DNA from: Sclerurus mexicanus
Lineage: Eukaryota; Chordata; Aves; Passeriformes; Furnariidae
NCBI GenBank assembly: GCA_013396755.1
Contig: VWZF01005821.1
Coordinates: 62,001-126,000 of the forward strand
Direction of reading: 5' to 3'
Length of the DNA: 64,000 bases
Shown: piece by piece, positions 44,903 to 55,700 of the stretch
How positions within the stretch are numbered: position 1 is the stretch's first letter
Layout: every line of letters starts with the position of its first letter
The notes under the pieces: generated by a model
The model's database searches: none
What the model was told of the DNA's origin: nothing
What the model saw: the letters and a program-made list of their open reading frames with translations, nothing else
Made by a program: the position numbers and the translations under genes

Positions 44903-47427
44903 GTGAGTAGTTGACACGTTTGATTTTCAGCCTTTGTAGAGATCTTTAAAATTCATGGAGCTTAAATAAATATATGAAAAAACCTAAGAATGTAACATAA
45001 TGTTCTGGTTTTTAAGTGGAATGTGTGAAGAAGAAAGTTTGAAAGTCGTGGACTGCGTAAAGCAGTAACATTGAACTATTTCACTTAAAGAATGGCAAGA
45101 CTTATGTGACCTGTAGGAAAACATCACAAAAACCCCCAAAGAAGTGCTTTGGAATAATACAGACTTTTATTTAGTAACATTTGAAAAAAATATTTATAAG
45201 ATTTTGTCAGAATACCTTCAAAAAGTGCTGCAATCTAATCTAGAGGCCAGCAGATGATGTGTTTGCTCTCAGAATGTATATGATAATTGATGTGTTTTGG
45301 TTCCATGAAGGAGGAGAGTATTTCAGTGAAATTTCTTACTTTCTGATAAACCTGTAGCAACATAGATCTCCTTTGATACTCACTTAGCTTCTTCAGCTTC
45401 TAAAGCATTGTGGAGGCACAAAATATTTGAAAGTATTCCTGGCTTTAAACCCTTTCTTCCTTCCTGTGAGCAGATTGTCTCACTAATAGTTTAGGTTATT
45501 TTGTCTCATATATAAAATGCTTGTATTTCTACTATTATTTCTTGACACCATTCTTTTCTCCCCCCTTTTTTTGGTATTAGAGACTTAGTACTTCGTGTCA
45601 GCCAAAGGACTGTAATGATTAATTTCTTTGCAAATTGGAAAGGCCTTATTGTTTTTTTAGATTTTTAAAAAATGTTACTTTGGTATTTTTATTAATATAA
45701 TGCATGACATTCTCAAATTTATCTGGTTTTGGGATATGCTCTGGTGTGTATTATTCAATATTTTCTTTTACCATAACCAAGAACTTTATTCTGCTCTTGT
45801 CAAAGAAGGCTTTTTGTGCTGTAGTAGCATTTCTACTGATTTAAGTATTGTAGTTTATTAATGTTGATACTTAATAATGTTAAGAATGTTGTACAAAGAT
45901 AAAAGGCAAGAAAACCTCACACTCCATAGACATGTTTGCTTGAATCTATTATAGTAAGTCTAGAAGCTAATTATGGTGCCTTTATAATGTTAGGAGAATT
46001 CCCAAGAATGTTCCCTGAATTAATAGGTTGGAAGGTTTAAAAGTCACTGGAGGAAATAGTCTCCTCTGTGTAATTAAACAGTAAAATTTGGGAGACAAGA
46101 TGATGTTCAGGCCAAACATGTTAATGACGCAGAAGAGGATTGTGAGTCTCCACAGACAACAAGAACATTAGAGTTAATAAGATTAACATCCCTCAAAAGT
46201 TAACCGAATGAACGCAATACATTGTTTTGACAAAACCTAATAGAAGACAGTTGCTGGATCTACAATTGAAAAGTCAGTGAAGTACACTTTTATACCAAAT
46301 GTGTGTGTGGCAGGGGTGATCTAAAGGCTGTAGTCTGCAGGGAAAAAAGTATTTCTTTTTTTACAGGTGAGCTTTACCTCTTAATCTTTTTCATTTTAAA
46401 ATTTTGAAATCTTTCTCATCTCACATGGATGCTACAAGTGTACCATCATCTTAATTTTTCAAGTGAAGTGGAGACACTAGAGATTTTATTTGGAACAGAA
46501 AGTAGGTGTCTAAAGGGCAACATAGAACTAAATTTCATCTTTATTCAAGTGAGTGGTTTATAGAACTTTACATGACTCCTTAATTACATTAGTAGTCAAG
46601 AACAGGTATCTCTGTGTCTCGTGTTGACAGCATGAATTCTAGTACAGAGGTCAACAAAGTAACTGCTTTTTTTCTTATTAGCATAGGGAGAGGGGATACT
46701 TCTTTGTAGCTTATACATAATTTACTGATTATAACAAAACTTACCAAACAAATTAGAGACATCTTGTTTTCTTCAGTCTTGAAGAGACTTAACATCAGGC
46801 TTTCTAAAGTAGAATCAGCAAGCTATTCACTATACTCAAGTTGGGAACAGTCCTTGAATATTTCTAAAGCTTTGTCTTTAACGCCAGAAAGATGAGAAAT
46901 TGAAAATGTTTCTGTAGCCAAATGATGACATGCAACAAATGTGCTGGTTTCCACTCTGCTCAAGGGTCTGCTTATGCACTCTTTTCATTGAAATCTTTGC
47001 ATAAGAAGAGGTATCCAGTTGTGGAAGCAGGGACCAGAATGTTCAATGATGCTTTAAGTGAATTTTATTCTCCTTATGTAAAATCAGATTGAAGTACCTA
47101 AATGTTCAGTTGTTGCATTTTGCCAGCTAATGTGTCAAAAGTAGTTTGATGTTTATCTAGAAAAGGAAGTCTTATGCCTCTGTAAATAATCCATTGAGGA
47201 ATTTCTGCTAGAAAAAGGAATACAGGACAGTATAGAATAGATCTGAAGCTTTAGCAGATGTTTGTGTATTATAAATGACGTTGATTCTAAATGGGCATTG
47301 AAGCAATTGAAAAACTGAAGATGGTATGAAAGAAATATTACTTCAAGAATAAAAAAGTAAAAGAGAGCCTATTTTCAGACTGTAGGAAACTTTTGTTGAA
47401 TATGTCTAGACACCTGATTCATGGAAT

Positions 47428-48000
47428 TATTTAGTCTAGAAGGAACCTCTGAAGGTCATCTGATCCAAAAACTTATTGTAAAGGCACCAGTCTAGTTCAT
47501 GTTGCTTGGGACTTTGTCCAGCTAAGTTTGAGATATTCCTAAAGATGGAGAGGTATGGATGGACAGTCTGTTCCCATGTTTGTCATTGTGGTGAATTTCT
47601 TTCTCATAACATCTTCCTGTAAGATCTTTCATTGCAACTTGTGCCTATTTTCTCTTCCTTGTTGTGCACCTCCAAGAATTCTGATTCACTCTTTTGTCAG
47701 GTTGTTTGAGACAACAGTAAGAGTTCTCTTGCCCTTTATTATCCTTCTCAAGACTGACAGCTCTTTCAGCTTTTCTGTCTCTATCTTATATTTCAGCCCT
47801 CTAACCATCTTGATTTTCCACTGGACTTGTTCCAAATTACCTGTATTTTTCTCGAAGTGGGGAACCCCATGCTGATAAAGTATTCCAGATACTTCTCTCT
47901 GAGAGTAGGGAAGTATCTTCCTGAGAAGGGGAGTAGAGGGAAATAATCACTTCATTGATCTGCTGCTGGCAACAGTCTTGGTCCTTTACTGGATAAAATG
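47428..48000 (-). mobile_element. Old CR1-type LINE fragment, antisense
   Basis: CATGGAATTATTTAGTCTAGAAGGAACCTCTGAAGGTCATCTGATCC is the 3' end of a CR1 in reverse complement. Further along, CAACTTGTGCCTATTTTCTCTTCC, CAGCCCTCTAACCATCTTGATTTTCCACTGGACTTGTTCC and GAAGTGGGGAACCCC keep the CR1-Y-like order with heavy decay. The right edge is uncertain (47900-48010). Confidence 0.68.
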
Positions 48001-48599
48001 TTTTCACTGTGCTGCTTGGTGATAGTGGTAATGGTAAGTTCAGGTAAGGGCTATGGGTGATAGAGAGTATTTTCTTTCCAAAAGTTGAACCATTTTGTAA
48101 AAGCAACATGTTTTATAAAAATAAAACCTTGAGCTAGACACTCAGAATTATCAAAGCATCAGTTGTTGATGGTATTCTTGTAGCAACTTACTGAAGATGA
48201 AATGTGTTTTATTCATTGACTCAGAATTTATTCTGGTCTCAGAAGAGATTTGTAATCTTAAAGAAATCTAAGATTATAGATATGAAAGTAGTCAAGGGCA
48301 TAATGGAAAACCAACTCTTTTGTCATAAAACCATATAGATTTGCTGCTACACAGGGAATAGGGGAGGAGAACTTTTTTTCAGAATCTGTAAGTACAAGTC
48401 AGTTTGTGCATGGAGTATTTTCAGTGTGGATACTTGAGAAAAGATGTGAACGTTACTGAAAAGTATACATACATTGAAAATACTTGCAAGAAAATATGAG
48501 AGTTCGTTGTGAGAGTCCCTAAAAGCCAGCCAAACAAATGAAAGATTATGGAAGCCTGTAATCATTAGCTTTCTGTCAGCAGGTAAAAGAATAAAAGGA

Positions 48600-49050
48600 A
48601 GGAGTGAAATTGCTGCTTGAAAGGGTGTGTGGAGTAAGGTCTGCTGCTGTGGCAGGAGCAGCCCACACCCCTGTCAGTCTTCTGTGTATCACAGCAGTAC
48701 CCCATGGCTGCAGCATTTACACCTCACCCCCCTCCCTCAGTAGCAGGAAAGAAAAGGGTGGGATCATTTGGCCAACAGCTGGACCACTAGCCAAGAAGAG
48801 GCCTTGGCCCAGAGACCAGGCCTGGACCATGACCGTGTATGGCCATGAGCTTTAACATGATCCTGCTATATATAGGGAGGCCCCTCCCAGAACCTTCTGG
48901 GTGAGGTTTTCCTCAGCAGGTGTGTGGGAGGACACTTGCCCTGAGGGCTGGAATGTCACCCAAAGAGACTTGCTAAGATTTGGTGCTCTCACAAGACCCC
49001 CAAGTGAGTGACTGTTTTTCTACTGGATCTCTGTGAGTGATTATATTATC
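48600..49050 (+). mobile_element. LTR-like block with TATA box (tentative)
   Basis: A GC-richer island in A/T-rich intron with promoter-like order on the + strand: GCAGGAGCAGCCCACACCCC, CACCCCCCTCCCTCAG, GGACCACTAGCCAAG, then CTATATATAGG at 48866-48876, then GCCCCTCCCAGAACCTTCTGG and a C/T-rich tail to about 49050. This order (upstream elements, TATA, R/U5-like tail) suits an ERV LTR. No TG...CA ends with target duplications could be fixed. The open frame at 48604-48855 is probably chance. Confidence 0.42.
48866..48876 (+). promoter_or_regulatory. TATA-box-like motif in the LTR-like block
   Basis: CTATATATAGG, followed after about 10 bp by a C-rich stretch. If the block is an LTR, this would be its promoter; there is no evidence of activity. 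Confidence 0.4.
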
Positions 49051-50168
49051 TAGGACCACATGATGTATATGATGAGAAAATGTTAAGATTAGAGAAGCTA
49101 AAAATTTTGTGGTAATAAAGTAGGAGATTTAACTACATCAAAGATTTGAGTAAACTTTGTATTGTAATTCAGAAAAATTACCGTCAGCTAAAGCTATAGA
49201 GTAAAAAACCCACATGTGACCTGGTAGGAAAGTTCAGGACAGTATTGCAAGAAAAAAGTTAGCACTAAAAATGTGGAAGTATGAAGATAATGGGAAAATT
49301 CATTAAATGTACCTATATAAATGTAAACAGGATGTTCCTCACATACTCATTTGAATCCATGAATTTCTTGCAAAGGATCCTTCAGCTAATATTGAAATGT
49401 ACATTTAATTTTTTGTAAAAGAAGTTAGCTAAGGAATTGGTGGGACCACTTGGAGACAACTTCCAAAGTTCAGCAGGTTCAAAGAACATTAGAAAAATTC
49501 AGGGGTCCAAGGTCCAAAAGAAATAGGAAAGGACGTATTTGTAGGAAGGAGTTTTGTCTTTTGGCAAGTGAGGAGAATGGAGTATAAGAAGTAATAAGGC
49601 CAGCATAGTGTCTTTTCAAGTGACATCTCTTATTGGAGCTCTTGTCATGGATATGAGTGCCTTGCTGCTTGGAGTAGCTTCAAGCTACTATGTTTAAGAC
49701 TTAAAATACTGAAATAAAGTAAATTTTAATATGCAAGTGTTTGGTCTTGTCACTTTATAAAAGAAAAGTAATGAAACGTGTAATAAATGTTCTCTGTGGA
49801 GATACTTTGAAGAGTACTGATGTGAAGAAGATTATAGCAATAAGTTGCTGAAGTCTATGAATAAGTATAATTAATGTAGTGAGAGTGTAGTAGTTAAGCA
49901 TAATGTTGAATATGTTTTCATGATAACTTGAGAGAGAACCAGCTACATGTTTTTTTACGGTAATCTTTTGGGTGTTTGAAGAGGTTTGCCAAGGAGATCC
50001 CAAGACTTAGGAGGTTGTATAGAGTATGCAAGAAAGCAACCTCTAACAAAAAAAAAAAAAATCTTTGGAAGCATTTCAATCCAAAATGACAATTTGAGAC
50101 AATTTGTCTCATCTATGCAAAATATAATAAAGGTAAGTGTTTTATGAAATGTGTTCTTTATAATTAAT

Positions 50169-51033
50169 GTCATCATCATCATCATGGCTAGGCTTTGCAA
50201 GGGCTCTACCCACACTTGCTACAAGCATGCTGGTGGCTAAAAAGGCCAATGAGATAGGCAAGTCCGATCGCAAAAGGCACAATGGAAAGTCTCCATCGGC
50301 ACTACTGGCGAGGCACGGTTCTTCCTGTGTTGTCTTTTTTCCTCAAGACTGATTCTGCGTGTGTTCTCAAAGGATGCAGCAGCGTTATGGATGGTGTGTT
50401 TCCATTTCTCCCGATTGGAGGCCAGGGTGGACCATTGACGGTGGTCAATATGGCCAAGGCTGAGGTGTTGTTTCAGGGAGTCCTTGTATTTCCTCTTCGA
50501 GGCTCCTCTCTTGAGGCAGCCAGTGGCAAGTTCACCACAGAGCACAATCTTAGGGAGGCAGTGATCCTCCATCCTGGAGATGTGCCCTGCCCAGCGCAGC
50601 TGTGTTTTCAGCAGCATGGCCTCGATACTGGTGATCTCTGTTCAAGGACAGACACGTTTGTCCTGTAATCAGACCAGTAGATGTTTAGGACTGTACAGAG
50701 GCAGCGCTGATGGAAGTGTTTGAGGAATTGCAGGTGGTGGCGGTAGATGACCCATGATTCAGAACCCATATAGAAGAGTAGACAGTACAACGGCTCTGTA
50801 GACACTAATCTTTGTACTTTTCTTCAGGTGTTTATTGTGCCAGACTCTTTTACGGAGTTTTCCAAAAGCACTGTATACCTTTGCTAACCTGTTGTCTATC
50901 TCTTTGTCAATCTTACCGTCTGAGGAAATGATGCTTCCCAGATAGCTGAACTGCTGGACTGACTTAAGCTGTGATTCACCTATGGTGATGTGGGGATGAT
51001 GGAAGACTTCCTGAGGTGCAGGTTGATAGAGAA
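50169..51033 (-). mobile_element. RTE-like non-LTR retrotransposon, 5'-truncated
   Basis: Not CR1. On the minus strand, RT C-terminal pieces run in order: about 50820-51020 (QFSYLGSIISSDGKIDKEID, then LAKVYSAFGKLRKRVW), 50608-50805 (MGSESWVIYRHHLQFLKHFH, QRCLCTVLNIYWSDY) and 50237-50617 (LLKTQLRWAGHISRMEDHCL, HIDHRQWSTLASNREKWKHT, and a final Cys motif HCAFCDRTC). These are hallmarks of the C-terminal part of RTE-like LINE proteins. Perfect 13-bp target duplications (CTTTATAATTAAT) flank it at 50156-50168 and 51034-51046. The 3' end on the minus strand runs into GATGATGATGATGAC, a trinucleotide tail of the kind RTE elements carry instead of poly-A. Frames are shifted at about 50610 and elsewhere. 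The clade is inferred; AviRTE is the obvious candidate. Confidence 0.82.
50170..50185 (-). repeat. (ATG)n tail of the RTE-like element
   Basis: TCATCATCATCATCAT on the + strand, which is ATG repeats on the minus strand, directly between the target duplication and the element's 3' end. Confidence 0.8.
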
Positions 51034-54000
51034 CTTTATAATTAATATGCTGCGTTTATCAATATCCTATTATTAAGTTCAGTTGACTTGATCCAATGAG
51101 TCTTATGTTTAAAGTCCAAATGAGGATTAGAAACTGCATATCAAACATACAAGAAAGCACTTGTAAATTCTTAATTATTTTTAGCAATATGTGGGTAACT
51201 GCAGTTAATGGGAGATGGCATGAGAAAATTAGAAATGTACTCTTCTTTCTTTTCTAGATATCAAAGGGAACTGGTCTAGTAAACTGGAGAGAAAGATTGC
51301 ATGATCGCTCTGTTTTTTTTTTTCTATCAAATAGGACAGATTTTCTTCCTAATCTTATTGGAGATGGCAGTGTCTGATCCCATCACACCAGAGCTCCTGC
51401 CAGACTTGATTATTTAGAAATAAAGCACTTCTGTGGGAGTATTATATCTGTCGGCACTTGGTTTGAAATGGTCAATATAGTTCTAATTTTTTTTTCCCTC
51501 CCTTGTATACTCTTAAGAAAAATCATCAAGGCCTAAGCTGCTATAGTGCCAACTGTCTCAAATATTTTAAACCACAGAAGAGAGTAAATGCTAGCAAGAA
51601 GATTAAATTAACAATATAAATCACTTTACTTCTGTATTTGACGTGACACATTCTACAGAGCATAAGCAAGAGAACTTGAAGTCATCCATCTGAAGGATTA
51701 GGTGGAGCCCAGGATCTTCATACTTTCCTCCTAGAGGAGCATTTATCAGAAGTAACTCCAAACTGTACTTCTTGTAGTATCTTATTATTACAAACCTGTC
51801 AGACTGCCAACAATAAGTTTTAGTAACTTCTGCTATAATACAGCACTGAGTAACCTGAGTTACCTTTTACTGTAACTGTGTACAAGTAGAAGTAAAGTTG
51901 CTATGTGTTTAAGTTTGGTTGCCGTTCAGTATCACCCTATCTCTGAAAGCAAAATCATTCAAAAAGATTTGTGCATATAGAATGAAAAAAAAAAGAAAAA
52001 AATTCATTTCTGAAGATGGCAGGAATAAGTTATGAGCATTTGCAAGAAACAGCAACTTCCATATGTCATCTTCACATGAAGGGAACAAATGGTGTATTTG
52101 GTGTTGCATTGGTAGTTATTATTAGTTGTTTCTGTTCTCAGCAAATAGAATATCTGCTCTTATCCTTTTTAGATACTCATATCAAATCATATTTATTATA
52201 TAGAGGTTGATATATAAGAATCAGTGAGTAAATATACTTCTGTGGTGCATCAAGCTTGGCTGGCTGCCCAACTGCTCTAATAAAATGGAAAAGCTTGTGT
52301 GTTGAATTAAAAACAGGGAGATCACTTACAAATTACTGTCACAGCTAAACAGACTCAATTTAGTGAAAATTAATTAAACTTAATTTATTTTTTTCTAATA
52401 TTGTATCGTGGATAGGAGGAACTTTCAGTTGTTCAGACTGTTAAATGTATTTAAAGAAGTTGGATGTGAATAACTCCTAAAACCTGACTGTCATCCAGAT
52501 AACTCCATGAATGTTTGGCAAACCAAAAATAGAAAGCCCAAAGAGGACATTAGCATATCATTGGATAGAATAGTCTGATAACACCATTTGTTTTGTAGTT
52601 TGATTCTTTTTGAAGCTAAAAATTGTGGCATCTTTTCCCCCTTTTCTCCTTACTTGACAATTTCTTAGGATAAATTCTCCCTTAATAATTATCCCAAAAT
52701 TAATTAATTATTAATTTAGAATTATTTAATGACTGTGACATTGCTGCCCTAACCTAGCTATGTCAGAATCATCAGTAACATCAGATAATTTTTCAGGTAG
52801 GACTGTAACTTTTGTTACTACATAGGGTACCTTGATCTGTATTTTCAGTTAGGAAATACTTGTCAGATAGTAAAAGGATAATATTAAATCATTTGTTACA
52901 GCACATATAAGCATCTCCCTAAACAGAGTATTAATTATACCTTAATTTTAATTTTTTTAACCTATTTTTTTCTTTATGACAGTTATAATATGTGCTATTA
53001 TTAGGTGACTGTTTCTTACCTCCTACACACAGATTATTGTCTCCTGTCAGCTCCAAAACAGGAGGCTGATATGCCTGAACAGTGTAGTTCCTTTAGTTCA
53101 CCTTTACTTTTTTCTTTCAAACAATTGATTTTTTTTTTAATAGCTGATTTCAACACAAAATGCAGTATCAGTCTGCAGTGATTTCATGTTTGATGAAAAT
53201 ATGACAGTATATTCAGGCTAACAAAAGAACTCAACTCCCATTTCTCAACACTGGTAGGAAAAGTCCTTGAAGGCTTCATGTTTTAGAAGCAATGAGTATT
53301 CCTTTATTGATTTCTACTAGAGAATGTTTTAACAGTGTGAATGCGTAAAATCTTAGAGGAGATGAATATTATTTCTGTGTATCCAGAGATCAAAAGTTTG
53401 CATAGTTTCCTAAGTCCTAAACCATAAACACCAACAGACTAGAGAAATGGGTTTGGAATTAAAATGCAAGCTAAAGAAGGTCATCACAGTGTTGCTACTC
53501 AGTCTAATAATTTTGTTTATTTAATGGAAAATACTCACTTTAAGATCTTAAATACATTTGTACCTATATAAGCAGGGATCCTGCATGAATTGATTTGTTA
53601 CTGTTTGTATCACACGGTAGGTAGAAAACTCTATACTCCTGCTACAAACCTATTTTCATGGGGTTTTACCTCCTTTTTAGTTTTACTATGTGTTTATGCA
53701 CTCAGTGCTTTTGATGAATAATCTAGTGTTGCAAGCATTTATATCTGACTAAAGGTAACACTACATTTGAGTGTAATAAAACCTTCATTACAACACCGCT
53801 TTTATTGTAGCCCTTTTTTCGTTGTGAGCTGAGAGAAATTTACATGCAAGATACGTTTCACAAACCTTATGTGGCAAACCTTCAAAGTTACTGTTGATGA
53901 AAATTATTAGCATTTAAATTTCCATGAGCACTAGTTTTCATCCTTTAAAAATCTACCATTTAGTTTATCAGGGAATGGCTTGTTTCAAGGAAAATTCATT

Positions 54001-55607
54001 TCAAGGACAATTCATTTGTGAAAAAACAGAAACAAAAAAAAAATCAAGGAGATTGTGTTAATGGAGCAGTGCTGTCCAGTTAGGCAGCTGTTAAGACAGT
54101 ACTGGGGTACACACTGGTATGCCATGCAGACTCTAGCAGTATATTTGGCAGAGCCTTTGGTTCTGTTCGCATTTGATCTGGTTCAGCTGGAACAATATTT
54201 TAATTTATTCATATACAGAAAGTGGTTACACATTTTCTTTCCTTACCCATTAAGATTACATATTCTTTACCTACTAACTTCATATAAATATGATCTGGCC
54301 TTATCTAATGCATAATTTATTTTAGTAATTAAAGTGGGGCTGTATTTTAAAAAAGTAAGTTGATTATTTCAGGTGAACATTTGTGAAACAGACTTCTATT
54401 GTGGACTGCTGTTCTCTTCTGTATGATCTTAACATGATAAATTTCTCATACAGTTTCTTAATTCTAAATAGATTTTAATAGTCTCTAAATATCTTGCTTT
54501 GATAGTTTCCCAAAGGATGTTTTAGCAGGGCTCTTGCAACATGTTTTACGAAACAAGCATCACCATGAAGGACATGCATATTATAAATGTACTGTAGATG
54601 GGGACACTCTCATTAAGAGCAGTCAAATTCTGAGAGAATGTAATTTATCTGAAATTGTAGAATTTTTAGGGGAGGTTAAATCAGAACTTTAACAAAATAT
54701 TCTTTTTTACATAGGTTATAATCTAGTTCAGCATTCTGAAAACTTACCTAACAGGGCAGAATGTGTTTGCAGTATTGTTGTTGTCTGGCACAATAGTTAA
54801 ATAATTACAGTGGAACAGTAGTTGTGTTTTTAGATGCATTCTTCTTCTGGATCAGTTTGTTGCTTTCAATGTCACTTAAATTTAAGAGAATGAAGGCACT
54901 GGACAGCATATCCTGTAGCTTTTAACAACTTTGTATTTCTGCTCTATGGCTTTACTGCCCCACTCTTCCTATTTTTGCAAGTTAGTGGACCTCTACTTTT
55001 GTTTTTAACTCACAAGATAGTTCTACAACCTTACCTCTATCATCACCTGAGTAATGAAACTTAGAAATTTGATCTGCTCTATTACTCAGCTTAACAGTTG
55101 TAAAGACTAAAGGTTTCCTGCTGTGCAATCGGACTTGTCATTTGATATAAAAATGCCTTTTTCTGAAATTGTAAATGCATATGTGTAGCTGGCACAGGTA
55201 ACAAGCTAGAAAGAGCCAGCTTAAGGTGGCTGCTTCTCTTTGCAGTTCCAAGACTGTGCAGTATAGCACCTTGTGGCACATAAAATTTGGCTACAATCTA
55301 ATTGATATATGTGAAGCAGAATTTTGGGTTTTGTTGCTGACATTTCACTGTAAGATCTTCAGAAATATCAGGTCATCTGTTCAAAAGAGAGGGAAGATGG
55401 AAAAAGCAAGTCAATGCTCAGCAAGATTGTTTGAATCAAAACTGCTACCGGAGCTAACAAAATAGAAGGTAGATGTAGCTGGAATGAATGAAGAGAAACT
55501 GGGATCCAAGACACAATTTCACATTGCAGGAAAAATCTTCCCAGATACATAATGCTGGTGTGAAAAAAAACCAAACATGGATAGATGTAGCTAAAATCAA
55601 ACCAGGT

Positions 55608-55700
55608 GTGCTGGTTTAAGGGTAAACCAGCAGGAGAAATGGACCCACCACAAGAGGGATTATAAATCAGAATTACAATTTAATGNTAGATCATCTTAAC
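55608..55700 (+). mobile_element. 5'-end scrap of an ERV LTR (tentative)
   Basis: TGTGCTGGTTTAAGGGTAAACCAGCAGGAGAAATGGACCCACCACAAGAGGGATTATAAATCAG resembles the start of avian ERV LTRs (TGTGCTGGTTTA...AAACCAGCAGGAGAAA). TGGTTTA/TAAACCA also form a small hairpin. One undetermined base (n) lies at 55686. No matching LTR 3' end is visible. Confidence 0.45.

Larger units (their letters stand above)
50156..51046. repeat. Target-site duplication pair of the RTE-like insertion
   Basis: CTTTATAATTAAT at 50156-50168 and 51034-51046, identical over 13 bp. The lack of any mismatch suggests an insertion young enough not to have decayed much. Confidence 0.85.

Noticed and set aside
50282..50668. 128-codon + strand open frame
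   Set aside because: It is the complement of the RTE-like RT frame, which carries the homology on the minus strand.
51258..51330. Candidate next FH2 exon after a TTTCTTTTCTAG acceptor-like site
   Set aside because: The following codons hit stops in the needed phase and do not resemble FH2.
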